Counted from the first letter of the stretch, positions 35,272 to 47,897 are shown. The stretch: 64,000 bases of DNA from Rhizodiscina lignyota (GCA_010015805.1 ML978121.1:3472001-3536000); one strand, 5' to 3'. Notes: a model not told the origin generated them from the letters alone. Numbers and translations: made by a program.

Positions 35272-36406
35272 ATGGGCTTCGGCGACTTTACGACGATATG
35301 CCAGAAGACGGCAGTCCCGCTATGCTCGCTCGTAGGAGGCCCGTCTGGTCTGGGTACGAGCACCGGCATCCAGGCGACATGCTACTCGAGGACCGTTGAG
35401 GTCGCGAATACAGTCATTTTCCAGGGCGCGTCAGACTTCATGCACATTCTCGCGCTCATCATGGCAGCCATTATGATTCTGCATGTGCGCTCGAAGTTTA
35501 CTGCCGTTGGTACGACATTCTGATCGTTGGAATCGAGTTTGGAAGATTGTGCAAGGCTGTAGGCTGACTCGTTTCTATTTCTAGGCCGCAAGGAAATCAT
35601 CACGTTCTTCTACATCTACATGCTCCTCACCGCTTTCTCCCTCGTCCTCGATGCTGGCGTTGTTCCTCCCGGCTCCGGAGCCTTCCCATACTTCGCGGCG
35701 GTACAGAATGGCCTCGTGTCCGCACTCGTTACTTGTCTCTTGATCAACGGCTTCGTCGGCTTCCAATTATATGAAGATGGCACGACACTTTCCATCTGGT
35801 TGCTGCGCCTCTGCTCATTGGGCATGTTCATCATATGTGGAGCAGTCTCGCTCCTGACATTCAAGGGATGGGCTGGTCTTAGCCCGACAAAGACGATCGG
35901 CCTCTTTGTGGTGCTGTACATCGTGAACGCCATACAGCTGCTGGTGTACATTGTCATGCAGATCATACTCGTCGTCAACACACTGCAGGACCACTGGCCA
36001 CTGTTCGACATTGGCTTTGGCGTCTTCTTCTTTGTCATGGGCCAGGTTCTGCTGTACGTATTCAGCGAGAAGATCTGTGAGAACGTGCAGCACTACTTGG
36101 ATGGTCTCTTCTTCGCAACAATCTGCAATTTGCTGGGCGTTATGATGGTCTACAAGGTATGTTTTACCCTCAAGCATTCATTTGGACCCCAGTCGATGCT
36201 AACAGTATTGCCAGTACTGGGACTCTATCACCAAAGAAGATCTCGAGTTCAGCGTCGGCACCAAGGTCAACAACTGGGAGGTCAAAGAACTCCTGCCTGG
36301 AGACGAGCGGCCCCCGTCTGCTTACATGGACAACGGGGAATATGCAAGCAGCCTTTACCATCAATCGACATACAATCGTGGTTCGCAGCATGGATTCACT
36401 TATTAG
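35272..36406 (+). CDS. chs7: Chitin synthase export chaperone Chs7, 333 aa
   Basis: This is an ER membrane protein needed for exit of chitin synthase from the ER. Exons are 35272-35509, 35585-36156 and 36215-36406, totalling 1002 nt including the stop. The N-terminus [20 protein letters not shown] is characteristic of the family. Seven hydrophobic segments follow, from about residue 48 to 262, in the usual order. A short cytosolic tail starts with [11 protein letters not shown]. Both introns are canonical (GTACGA...CTAG and GTATGT...CCAG). Length is typical. No irregularity is seen. Confidence 0.95.
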
Positions 36407-37031
36407 TGGATGCTGTAATGAAAAGAACAGGGGGAGGCCGCTCGGCGGCTATGATAGTTGGAAGTTTCTGGTTTCATGAAGCATTTTGCATTTTCGCATT
36501 GCCAATGGCGTCTTTTGAAGGATTGCATTCTTGTGTGGCTATGCTTTTTGGGTGTAACTTGGCGATTCCATGGGTTGGGATGACTGGGAAATGGTTCTAC
36601 TACGTAGGTAGATAGTACTTGCCTTTCCGAGGAACAGGCCTAATGATAAATCGTGTCTCTGCATTGTGCCGTCTTAGGAGTAAGATAAATGGCTCTTAGT
36701 TCTGAAGTAACTGAGATATTACTCCGTAAAAGGATAAGCGCAGACACCTGGATGGCAAGTTCCGATCAAGCTTGCTGGATACGCAATGTCCATGAGCTTG
36801 CGGCGTCGTCTCAAGATAACGTCCCCAAACAAGCTTTCCCAGTCGTACAAGCGTCTATTTGAAGTAATTCAAGCTATTACTTTGCTTCTACAAGGCATAA
36901 GCACGTCTAATTTTCCAATTGGCGCCCGATTTTCGTCTTCCTGCTTCGCAAACTTGCCGCCTGCTCGGGCTTCCTCCAAGCTCTGAGTCTCTCCTCGACC
37001 TCGTCTCCGTGCTTGTAGCAGAACGGAAAAC
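36407..37031. other. Intergenic
   Basis: This is the 3' flank of chs7 and promoter region of mvp1, which are in tandem. No other feature is found. Confidence 0.5.
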
Positions 37032-39379
37032 ATGTCGTTGTTCGGAGAGGATGACGACTTCACACCCTCGCGTTCACGCGCCAATAAATCTTCCGGCCTC
37101 TTCGAAGAGGAAACAGCGAACCCCTCGTCAAACTCCCTCTTTGCGGACGATGATACAACCGCTGCAGCTGGCGATTCTCCATGGGCGTTTCCGACCCCGA
37201 AGAAAGCTGCGCGCGGAAATCTGGTGAAGAATCTGTTGCAGGGAGCAGAGGTACCGGACGGCTATGTCGATACATTCGACCAGCTCATGGAGTCGGGAAA
37301 TGCAGTCGATGGTGGTATCAGCATTGAGGGCGTCAGGACACTTATGTCGGAGGCTGGTGTGAATGCTTCGGCTAGGGAACAAATATTAAGTCTCGTAGGG
37401 TTGAAAGATGACCAGTCGAAGAGTCTAGGAAGAGGAGAATTCAACGTACTTATGGCGCTCATTGGACTCGCCCAAGAAGGGGAAGACGTCACACTAGACG
37501 GTGTTGACGAGAGGAGGAGAAATCTTCCGCGTCTAAATTTGGGCAACTTCACCTCAAACATTGCAAAGCAATCGAACGAGCCTCCAAACAGCGAGCAGCC
37601 AACCCAAACAGCAGAAACCCCGCAGAAAGTGTCCCAGCCGCCTTCGCAGTCGTCGATATCGCCATCGAAAACAAGAACAGTGAGGAAGACGTCATATGGT
37701 CTTGAATCCGACCCATGGGCTAGCCCGGAAATGCACAAGAACCATAACCACACCCCTTCCGCCGGGTTGCAGACAAATGGGGCGTCGAGCAATGGGGTTA
37801 GCAGCATGCCCGCGAGGACGACGAGCACGTTCACAACGAGCGCATCAGATCAGCCGGAGCGAGACACAACTGGAGGGATGAACTCGAATACAACTGATAC
37901 TGGTGGCTGGGGGAGTTTCAATCCCGCGCCGACTGAGCAGTTCCGCGATTCTGGACTTGGTGGTGAAGGTTTTGGTATTCCCCCGAGTGGGGATGATGAC
38001 AACAATGGGCCTGGTGGGATGAGCCAATCCATGAGTGCGAGTCGAGTTGTCAATAATGGAGTGGAGGAAGTGATCACGGTATCGGCGATACAAGAAAAGG
38101 AGGGCATGTTCATGTTTCAGCATCGTAACTACGAGGTTACGAGTACGAGGAGGAACAGCAAGGTCATCCGGCGATACAGTGACTTTGTGTGGTTGTTAGA
38201 TTGCTTGCACAAGAGGTACCCGTTTAGGCAATTACCACTGCTACCGCCGAAGAGAGTTGCAAGTAAGTTTCCTTTTTCATCCCTTTAAGTGAGGATATAG
38301 CAAAAGCTGATGATTTGAAGTCAACGGAAACCACATTGCAGCAGACAACACTTTCATAGAAAAGCGAAGGAGGGGCCTAGCAAGATTCGCCAATGCGTTG
38401 GTCAGGCATCCTGTGCTCAGTCAGGAACAGCTCGTCATCATGTTTTTGACAGTGCCAACGGTAAATGTTTCTGGTCCTTCCTCTCGTCGAACGCCTCTTA
38501 TGATGCTAACTATAGTCCTAGGAACTTGCCGTGTGGAGAAAGCAGGCGACGATTTCCGTCCAAGAGGAGTTCGCTGGCCGATCTCTTCCCCCTGGACTGG
38601 AAGATTCGCTACCGTCTGACTTGCAAGACATGTTTGACACCGTTCGATCGGGCGTCAGGCGCTCTACAGAGTTGTATATCAATCTCTGCAACATCCTTGA
38701 GCGCCTTGGCAAACGCAATGAAGGTATCGCGCTGGAGTATGCACGCTTTTCATCCTCGTTGCAGTCCCTCACCGAAGCGTCTGCCGACACGTATGCTGCT
38801 GACGTGAACGATGTTCCACTTCTAAATGACGGAATGATTGCGACAGCAAAGCATCTGAGCCAGAGTCAAGCATTGCTGGAGGACGAGGCCAAGGCATGGG
38901 ACGAAGGCGTGCTGGAAGATCTGAAGAGGCAGCGGGATTGCCTTGTCAGCGTGAGGGATATGTTTGATCGAAGAGACAGATATGACAGGGACAATATCCC
39001 ACAACTGGAGAAGAGAATCGAGGCAAACGAACGGAAATTGTCGGGCATTAGAGGGCGCCCAGAAGGAACTGTAAAACCCGGCGAGGCGGAGAAGGTGGAG
39101 GAAGCTATTTTCAAGGTACGTTCTATATGGATCCAATATAGTCCTTAACAGGTCGCTAACTCGCCATAGGACAAACAATCTATCGTGTCGCAGCACGCGC
39201 GATCGGTCTTTGTGAAGGAATGCATCCGCGACGAGATTCTCTTCTTCCAAGGCAGCCAGTACCACGTCAGCCGCTTGCATCAGGACTGGAGTCAGGAGAG
39301 AGTCAAGTATGCGGAAATGCAGGCAGATAACTGGCGGCAGTTGAGTGAAGAAGTCGAGGGGATGCCGCTCGGGGATTGA
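37032..39379 (+). CDS. mvp1: Sorting nexin Mvp1, 724 aa
   Basis: This is a PX-BAR sorting nexin of endosomes (SNX8-like) that supports vacuolar protein sorting and recycling. Four exons, 37032-38262, 38321-38460, 38522-39115 and 39170-39379, total 2175 nt including the stop. The N-terminal part carries short acidic motifs and an EF-hand-like helical segment (about residues 70-150). A Ser/Thr/Asn-rich linker follows. The PX domain spans about 350-465, with RRYSDFVWLLDCL and LPPKRVA marking the phosphoinositide-binding pocket. The C-terminal part (about 490-720) is helical and BAR-like. All introns are in phase with canonical ends. Assignment is by domain order and the PX signature. Confidence 0.92.
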
Positions 39380-39703
39380 CGGTCCTTCTGGCGATGGCTC
39401 TTCTTTTCAACTTGATGTCTCATTCACGGCGCACAAACGGACTGTTCCTTTGGCTGGCGCCTGAGGAGCCATTGGCCAAGTTTACTAGGCTGAACGGTTT
39501 CAGGGACGAGGCTGTGGAGGTGGAGGTGCCTTCACTACTGTGGGGTTTGCCGGCCGTTGGAGGTGTTCCATATGTAGTATATCTGTTAGCGGGCTGTGGT
39601 TTCTTGAGCGCAATCAATGCAATAGTTCATTTCAGAACATGAGACGTCTCGTCCTTATTTGTTGCTTTTAATTAATGAGTGAATTGTTATCGACCTGACC
39701 TCG
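39380..39703. other. Intergenic
   Basis: This is the mvp1 3' flank and presumed dcn1 promoter. A frame continuing from just after the mvp1 stop lacks a proper start and is treated as UTR. Confidence 0.45.
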
Positions 39704-41026
39704 ATGGCCTTTCTCCAACGCTTGTTCTGCTGCCTTCCTTCTTCGTCGGCGTCTGCCCCACGCCAGTCACCAAACGAGGTCCCGCCGCCTAACTCTGACC
39801 ACGAGCTCCATTCAAGAACATCATTCACACACCCTCAAGACACTTGCCGAGTCCCCCAACAAAATCGTCTGTCTTCACCCTGTAAACCCATCTTTAGTGT
39901 TCATAATTCGACTGAAACGCAAGATCCCATCGGCGCAATGCCGCCTTACACCACGTCGCAGAGGGCGGCAATACAAGAGTTCGTAAATTTCACCAAGGCC
40001 GATAAGAGCACTGCTGCAAAGGTAAATAGCATGTCTAGTGAATGGACTGCTGACTTAAGCGCCCATACGGGCCTCCTTGCGTAACTTGGCTAACACACAT
40101 ATTCTTCTATATAGTTTTGCAAAGCTAACGACTGGAACTCGCAATCCGCAATCAATGCCTACTTCAACGAAGCTCCAAACATGGCAGGAAGCGGAGCGAG
40201 AACCGATCTGGGCAAGCTGTTCGACAAGTACCGAGGTTTGTAATACCTTAAATCTAATAGAGACCTCGTCGATGGTGGAGCGATTCCTAAAAAGTCGAGT
40301 GTATAGACAACCCCAAAGAGAGCCCGAACAGCATAGGCATGGAGGGCACACAGCGATACTGCCAGGATATTGGAGTGTCAGTTGAGGATGTGTCGTTCTT
40401 CATATTATCGGAGATCGTGCAGAGCACGTCCATGGGCGAGATCGAGCGCGATGGGTTCGTCGATGGATGGGGACTTCTGAAGTAGGCGATATTTCTCATA
40501 AACACTTCTGGAAGATGCATGCTGGTTACCGTTACTCAGATGATACAACAGCGCACCAACAACGGACCGCCAGAGCACCGCCATCAAGGTGCGCACCTCG
40601 GAAATCTCCACTCCCAGCTCGCGCGACATCCTCAAGCGCGTCTATCGTCACACCTTCAAGCTCTTCCTCCAGCCACCCGCGCGCTCCCTTGACATCGAAA
40701 CCGCCATCGCCCTCTGGACCGTCCTCTTCTCCCCGCAAGCCCTGCACTGGCAGTCCCCCGCGAACGCGGAGACTGGTGCCCCCGAGACAGACTGGTTCGA
40801 GCTGTGGACCGAGTTTCTGCGCACAAAGAGCAAGCGCCCGGTGAACAAGGACGTCTGGGACCAGACTCTGGTCTTCGCGGAGAAGGTGCTGGAAGAAGGT
40901 GGCGTTGGCTTCTGGAGCGAGGATGGCGCGTGGCCGGGCGTGGTTGATGAGTTTGTCGAGTGGGTGAAGCAGGAGAAGCCCTATCTGGACCCGGAGAAGA
41001 ACACCGATGAGATGGAAGTAGAGTGA
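39704..41026 (+). CDS. dcn1: Cullin neddylation scaffold Dcn1, 362 aa (284 aa from inner start)
   Basis: Dcn1 is the co-E3 that brings Ubc12~Nedd8 to cullins. Exons are 39704-40021, 40115-40235, 40307-40481 and 40552-41026, all in phase. The UBA-like start MPPYTTSQRAAIQEFVNFT lies at residue 79 of the long form (ATG at 39938), the usual start for fungal Dcn1. The PONY/DCUN1 domain follows, with DGFVDGW, KRVYRHTFKLF and FWSEDGAWPGVVDEFVEWVK. The last intron uses GTAGGC...ACAACAG; I placed it by requiring an open frame into KVRTSE. The 78-residue extension before the inner ATG is open, begins MAFLQRLFCCLP and is Ser/Pro-rich. It may be real (lipid-modified Cys pair) or 5' UTR. Identity is secure; the start is not. 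Confidence 0.9.
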
Positions 41027-42342
41027 AGGCTAGCATCACGAGCACACATTCGCACCGTCATGAGTGGCAAGAGCAATTTGAAGATATCCCCCCAGTTTTC
41101 AGGGCGGACTTATGAGCGACAGGACGCATGGACACGCATGAAGCACGAAGCATTAAGCATTCAGAGGCGATTACATTGAGCGAACTCTTCCCAAAGCAAT
41201 GGGTTTCCAGCAGTCCGTTTGCGTTGTACGAAAGGGGGCAAAGACCTCCAAGACTAGCAGTATCGAAACAAGTCCCACCATTGTTCAATTCTTTTCCAGG
41301 TGTCTCTGTATCTTGGAATTTGCTCCGCCGCTTTTTCGTATCTGTTCCACCGATTGCGTGCTTTTCTGACTTCTTGACAATCAAATTTTGGGTGTGCGGC
41401 AAGGCTCGGCGTGTTCAGGAGCTTCCGTACATGGTCCAACATGCATATATTGAACTAGGTAACCGGTCACAGCAGAGAGGGCTTTGTCCCAGGCAGAGCA
41501 TATGAGTCTCTAACTCCTTTTGCGGTCACCCTCGAAGGTCGATAACGCCCACTCAAACTCACAGTGGGATTACACATCGGAACATGCACGTCGAAGGAGT
41601 TCTGACAACAGCTTTATTTATTGCCCTGTTTGATCGGCAAGCTTAGTATTGCTTAACTCTCAGCACCTTATCATATAGGAGTAGAACATAAGATTATGAT
41701 CCAACAAAGCTGGATCCATGCAGCAAGGCGCATATTGAATATATGACTCGAAACAAAGATCTGTCTTCTATCTCTTCCAGCTTTAACGTAGTTACTCCTA
41801 TGTATGTAAATTAGGGACGAACTCTCAGTCGAATGCTCGCATTCGAAGGTGACGAGCTTCCATGGCATTTCGTGACTTCGTCAAGATTACCTATCACGGC
41901 AATGGAGACGTCTGACTACTGCCCGGTAATTGGTCCACGGAACGGCAATACCGTTGACTTCAACCTAGCCAACGGCTTCCTCGCAAAATCCAAGCAAATC
42001 TACCATGAAATTAAAAAAATCATTTGCCAAGAAAAGTCCATTTCCCTTTTCAAGCGAGGAGCGCTTCTCGGTAAGCCCAAAATAGCGTAAGGGTCCGGGA
42101 GATCGTCCGAGGTCTTAAAATTTAGCTTATCGCCGCTATGCCCCTTGCATAGAGGATCAGGGGCTTCATCTAAAAAGCCGTCCTAAAACCCATGTGCGCA
42201 AACGCCAAGCAGCCGAAGCTGAACTGGGCTGAAGAAGGGCTGAGGCCTAGACAAGACAAGATCGTGCGAAAGGTAAGGGCCGAGGGGCAGTGATAAGCTC
42301 GTCGCTTCCCACGAGCGCTGCGATGGATCACCTCCTGACACC
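41027..42342. other. Intergenic (1.3 kb)
   Basis: This lies between dcn1 and the glycosyltransferase gene, both on the plus strand. Short open frames on both strands have no recognisable content. Confidence 0.5.
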
Positions 42343-43533
42343 ATGATGGTCCGAGACAGACGGCCAGCTTTCATCGGCTTCTGCGCTGTTGCAGCGCTGT
42401 TACTTCTTGCAGCGTTATATCACGTCTCTGGAGCCCATTCAGTGAAACCATGGGCATTCAGACACCCTGGGCAGTCGCATGGGGAATATACGGCGCTGAA
42501 GCAGGGTTCAGACTACAACGACGATGATTCGGAAGTACAGTCCTCTCAGTTGCAGTCCACTCTCGAAGGAGATTCGGATGAGAGCGAGGGACATACCGGC
42601 AAATGGGCATACGTCACGTTTCTGGCGTGTAAAGAGGACGATAAACCCGAGGACCCTTATTTCACGGCGGCGCGGACGCTAACATATCAACTGCTCCACC
42701 ATCCAAAGACGAAAACGAACCGCAACATTCCCTTGGTCATTCTCGTTCCTTCTTATCTCGGCCGCAGGAAACTCGACATTCTCACAGATGAGGGCGCAAC
42801 GATCGTCGAGATCGATCCGATGGAGCTCCCAGATGACTGGCAGCCGGAGTCGGGGCTCAGAGCAAGCGTAGAGTTTTCGAAGCTGCGCATGTGGGAAATG
42901 AAGCAGTACGACCGCATCTTGTATATCGACAGCGCTACCTTGGTCACTCGCTGCCTCGACGATATATGGGACGCAGACTTTGTTAGCGCAGACATGCGCA
43001 CCCTAGGCAAGATTGAAGCCTCGGGCGGAGATAAAGAGGACCTACCTAGCAAATACTTCATGATGGGCGTGAGCGACACTGGCGATTCGAAGCATCCTTT
43101 CCCTCCGAAGGAAACGACATGGATGGGCGATGGATTCTTCATGCTGAAGCCGAACAGGAGGCTCTTCTGGTATTATGAGAGTCTGCTCAAGAACCCTGGA
43201 AAGTTCGACATGAACCGGTACCTCGCCGGCTTGCTTAATTATGCCCATAGACCCGACGGTCCTCAGCCGTGGAAGAGCTTCAAGCCAGGGAAGTGGAGTG
43301 TGAACTATCCGGGCCCGCAGGATTTGGAGGGCCAGGTCGCTACGATGCATACCAAGTTCTGGGAGAAGGCCAATAGAGAGTGGTTGAGCGAACAACTTGT
43401 TGAAAAGTGGTGGAGAATCCAGGGACAGATGGAAGGGTGAGGTTACCTCCCCCTGCTAAACGATTTGGAATTGCTAACTTTTACCAGGTTCTGGCTTCGA
43501 AGAGGTTATGGAGCGCCGAAGACGTTTGACTAG
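42343..43533 (+). CDS. GT8-like type II membrane glycosyltransferase, 379 aa
   Basis: This is a probable Golgi glycosyltransferase of the GT8 (glycogenin/galactinol synthase-like) fold. Exons are 42343-43436 and 43488-43533; the 51-nt intron has a CTAAC branch point and adds FWLRRGYGAPKTFD in place of an early stop. One membrane span at about residues 10-28 follows a short basic tail (type II signal anchor). A hydrophilic stem extends to about residue 85. The catalytic domain has FSKLRMWEMKQYDRILYIDS; YIDS replaces the usual metal-binding DxD by a single Asp plus Ser. FFMLKPNRRLF and a late MHTKFWEK segment (GT8 HY/HF-type His) also fit. Donor and acceptor substrates are unknown. Confidence 0.8.
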
Positions 43534-43686
43534 ACTTGTACCCATATTCTAATAGACAAATTCAGCGTTGTACTCTAATGGAAGGTTATACCCCCGGAGA
43601 GGTCTTCATATGTCGGGGACTAAAGATAGCTAAAACGAATACAATAGAAATTTGAGCACAACCGTCATCAAGACGCACCTGCAGCT

Positions 43687-45657
43687 TTATAATATGGTCA
43701 ACTCTTTCGTCTTCATCTGTTTCAAGAGTGCATTCGCTTCTTCACCCCAGTGCTCCAAGATACCGACACGCTCAAAGCAACCTGCTCGGTCCGGAATTGA
43801 TTCCAGTATTAGACAGCCAGTGCCAATGTTCATCGCATGTATGTGGTCACTGCTATGCTTCCCCTCGAAGGCGGACTCATCGTCAGGATACCAAAACCAG
43901 ATAGACTTGCCATTGGAAATCAGATGCTGGCTCTTGCGATACATGTCGGGCTGCAAATATGAAAATGTCGATTTAACCCGCCTGTCGAGACGCCAGTACT
44001 CGACATCAATCGCTGGTGCCTTGATCGTTAAGAACCCTTCCGTCGTTTTGGAGAACGGGTCAGGTCCGTCCAGCTTGACGCCGGCGTCGAGAAGTTGCAA
44101 GTCGATATCTTTGTATTTGGTGTTCCTATTGTCATTATCGGCCATAAACTGCACTTCAGTATCCACCGAAGCCCAAGAGAAGGACGGAGCGCCATTCCCA
44201 GCTGGCCTTCTCGCCGATGTTTTTGGGAACCATGATAATTGCCGCCACAGGTTTAATTCCCAGATGCCACCAATGTAGCGGCATTTCAAGATTTCAGAAA
44301 ACTTTCGCGCAACGCCAGCGAAGGCTGGCAACCTATCGCCTTCCCGTGTCAACTTTTTCGCGTTGTATGCTTGGACTTGCTCTGTCCAGCTATCCCACGG
44401 TGAGACTGGCTCTCCATCTCCCTCCCATCTCTGCAACGTACTCATGAAACGGACCTTGCTCGAATTCTTCCAATATCCGCGATTGGCCAGACCGTAGTCG
44501 TAGCAACACCATGCATCGGTGTAGCATGTCCAGAGAAGCTCAGATTTGCCAAAGTGCAGATTTCGTCGGGGAAGAAGGAATTCTTGGTACGTCCAGGCTC
44601 GATTATAAAGTGGGAGTGCACTCTCGTCGCCGAAGTGGTAAAAGCCAGGATATTCTCCTCCATAGGGGAGTTCACGGACGTAGATGTCACCTAGCTCTCT
44701 AGTGATGTCTTTATCGATTTGGAACGGCCCGGTGCCAGCGTGATGCTCGCCATAGAAGAGGCCGCCATTGGCGTTGGGAGCGGAGGATGCGTTGATGGAG
44801 AGGAAAGCGTTCCCGTACACGCTGGCCATGCGAGCTGCTTCCTTTTTCCAATCCTCGCCATCATCCTGGACAATGCACAGTGAGTCTATCCATACATATT
44901 CCACCTTGAGCTTTCGGGCAACAAGTAGGGTGTCCTGGAAAGTTTTCGGGAGAGCTGAAAAGGGAATGCGCCGCTTCCTCTCCTCCAGTGTGGCTTTCTC
45001 GGCCGTAAGAGGCTGCAAATCTCCCCAGCAGTGACTTAAAGTAATATAGCGTGCGATCTCTCCATTTGTCTCATATAAACAGGGGTCTTCGTCATGCTCG
45101 GGGTCGCCAACAGCGATGACTCTAGTTGGTAGAGGAGCCTCACTTGGTCCTTTGCAATGTATGTGATCATTTATGCACGTTTCAAGGAGCTTCGGAACGT
45201 GTTCGAGGCATTCTTGCGCGCCACCAGTCCGCAGACAAGAAAACTTCAGCGCCTTGATCGATTCCACGGTCTTTTCATGCCCTTAGCTGTCGGTTAGCGC
45301 TCTCAAGTCAAACTGACGTAGAATTGCCTCACTTGGCTTCTGATACCATCTAAAATGTCGCGTTGGAAGCCTTCGGTTCTTGTCCGTCGGCGAGAGTTGT
45401 ATATTCAGCGGATTCGTCGAGTAGAAGAGGTGTGCATCATCACACAATTCATCCTCAGCACACCAGCTCTTGTCCAGCTTCTGCAAGCCGTCAACGAGTA
45501 TCGAGCAGGAGTTGCATCCTTCAGATGCTGATGCTCTCCATTCAGAAAGACTTTCTGATCGCGGTGCATGTGGGCCGCGAGGTTCTGGGTTGTTTCGCTT
45601 GAGGTTGCCGCACACCATGCACACTTCAACCCCGTCGAACAATGTCTTGGGAGCCAT
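43687..45657 (-). CDS. HET-domain protein, 639 aa
   Basis: HET domains act in fungal heterokaryon incompatibility and are TIR-related cell-death modules. Two frames in the same phase are separated by one in-frame TAA (45285-45283). I join them as exons 45657-45333 and 45281-43687 using a 51-nt intron (GTGAGG...CTAAG, branch GCTAAC), total 1920 nt including the stop. The N-terminus has a zinc-knuckle-like CMVCGNL...CNSC. The HET core is clear, in order: RYITLSHCWG, then FQDTLLVARKLKVEYVWIDSLCIVQDD, DWKKEAARMASVYGNAFLSI and a later NRAWTYQEFLLPRR. A less likely reading is that the TAA is a true nonsense mutation. The protein lies tail to tail with the GT8 gene. Confidence 0.82.
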
Positions 45658-46153
45658 TTTACAAAACGATAATTAAGGGGCTCCAGACGGTATGAGTGAC
45701 CAATCTCTAAAGATGAATCTACATGATTTATCGATCAGAGACTACATCATACAAAATGGGCCACCAATGAGTAAAAGCCTGCTTGTAGAGGCAAAGACAA
45801 AAATATTCCTCAACAAGCATCCGATCTGCAGATGGTGGTATACTGGATCGTGTGCAAGGACGCGTTGGGGGCCAAATTTTCAAGTATCAAAGTTTGCCCT
45901 TCCAAATATGTTTTTACCCTGTTCCTAGACGATTTAGGAATTGGGATGATGTTGTACAGTTACGTGTGAACTCTGCTAGGACAAATGTGGCATAGCGCAA
46001 GACGACGCGTTATGTAGCTGCTCGGGCTACTCAAATAAAGATCCATTTCGTCTTCCGCAAAATCAACCTTCTCTCACCTCCTCTGCCATGTGCTGCCATT
46101 TTTAATATGTTGTTTGTTGAGAGGCAAGTCTCTAGCATAGGCTGTTTTCACAG
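45658..46153. other. Intergenic, divergent promoter region
   Basis: This is the shared upstream region of the HET gene (minus) and the RBR ligase gene (plus). No other feature is recognised. Confidence 0.45.
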
Positions 46154-47897
46154 ATGGACGATGCGGACAAGTGAGTCACGAAATCGAGAACTTCAGCCGT
46201 ACGCGTCCACTGCAGGCGGCGAGGCTACGAATCATCCTCTCGTGCAGTAAAGCTAGACTTGATCCGGATCCTTGAGTGTTGTTGATGCCTTAACTGCCAG
46301 CCTCGTGTAGCTATCTCAAGTCTGGGCGAGCTTCGCGATTATCTTCTTTCATATGTGGCTCTCCTTAATCACCTATGGCATTCACTAGAGCTAGCATTGA
46401 TATTCATTCTACTAACCCTTACCTTGGTATTATCCGTTCTCTGGTTACTGTCCGAAAGGATGTTCAAAGGGCTGAAACTACCGTGGACGACGTCGTCCGC
46501 GTCCACTTCAGCTTATCCGAGAACTAAGCAGTTTCTCGAAGAGAGCAACATACCGATTCCTCGAAAAGCTCCAGTTGCAGATGACTACGGGTCAAAGATT
46601 CCGGGCGATGAGGATAAGCAATTGCATTCAAAATTACATCAGAGGCCAAGGAGAAGAGCGCTTTATTTCATGCTCAGCCTGCCTGTGCCACACCAAGAAA
46701 TCAACAATGATGGCCACAATCCCGCAACAAACCTTATCGGAGAGAAAGGTTTCGAGTACCGCGCATCTCTTACTCGAGGTTTCAACCGCGCAAGTATTCG
46801 TCACCAGAGTCAATTTACCTGTCTTTGCTGTAGGATGTTAGTCGATGAGGCCATCACCGTTGAGACGGTAGACAGGACCCAAATAGTCCTTTGCCAGTCT
46901 TGCTACTTAGAGTTTGGGTTTTCTCATGAGCCTGAAATGCCGATGTACGAGCTTGGCTCCGCCGAAGACGCTGGGTAAGAGAATGTTTTATATTGGATAT
47001 GTCTTGACAAAGCTAATGGAAAGCTAGCAGATTCGGAGTAGGGCGTTATGATCTAGGAACCTTTGCGGGACCGCCAGCGAAGCGCACACAGACCTGCAGC
47101 ATCTGCAATGAAGATCTTCCGACTGAAGATTTTACTCTACCGACCTCAAAGTGTCTCCACGACCCAGAGTACTGCCGCGATTGCTTACGCCAGTCCATAT
47201 CTTCCGACCTAGAGAGCAAGGGATGGGATAAGATAAGATGTCCAGATACAAGGTGTAAGAGGGTCCTCGAAGATGCAGATATACTTAGGCTCGCGCCTGG
47301 TCAGATTTACGAGACGTAAGTTGTGGGAATTATTTGGCTCTCATGGAGTAGTATCATATTCAGTCCCCAGAGGTGCTTATTTTGCGGTAGATACTCCAAA
47401 TTATCGATCCTGGCAGCTCTTAGCACGATGGATGACTTCCGCAGCTGTCTCCGGCCGGGTTGTAACTCTGGTCAAATCCATTCGACGGGAGAAGACGGGC
47501 CAATCTTCACATGCCACGAATGCGGTTTCAAAGTCTGCACAATCCACAACATCGAATGGCATGATGGCGAAACCTGCAAAGAATACGACTACCGGACAGA
47601 CTCAAAATTGAAGAAGAAAGAAGAAAAGGCTACTGCGAAGACGCTCAACGATACAACGAAACCTTGTCCAAGTTGTAATGCTCCGATTGAGAAAAATGAA
47701 GGCTGCGACCACATGACATGTGCGTCTCTGTAACTCCTCGAATGGAGAATCAGTTGAAGCTGACTGTGATTTGCTATATAGGCCGGAAACGAGGCTGCGG
47801 ATTCGAGTTCTGCTGGCTTTGTCTCGCACCGTATGACCCTATCCGACGAATAGGGAACTCCAAACATAAACGATCTTGCAAGTACTACGACGATTGA
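46154..47897 (+). CDS. Membrane-anchored RBR-type E3 ubiquitin ligase, 483 aa
   Basis: This is a RING-IBR-RING protein. Exons are 46154-46170, 46216-46246, 46301-46974, 47031-47315, 47391-47719 and 47782-47897, total 1452 nt including the stop. The last four are secure. The two tiny first exons are inferred from the only in-phase path to an ATG (MDDADK). A strong hydrophobic helix sits at about residues 44-66. A CxxC...CxxC zinc pair (CLCC, CQSC) precedes RING1 (CSICNEDL...CRDC). The IBR follows (RPGCNSGQI...CHECGFKVC). RING2 is CPSCNAPIEKNEGCDHMTC, where the Cys of GCDHM is the expected catalytic cysteine; GFEFCWLC completes it. The protein ends soon after RING2. Membrane location and substrates are inferred or unknown. 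Confidence 0.82.

Noticed and set aside
39376-39642. Frame of 88 codons right after the mvp1 stop
   Set aside because: It overlaps the stop, begins with TTG and lacks homology; best read as the mvp1 3' UTR.
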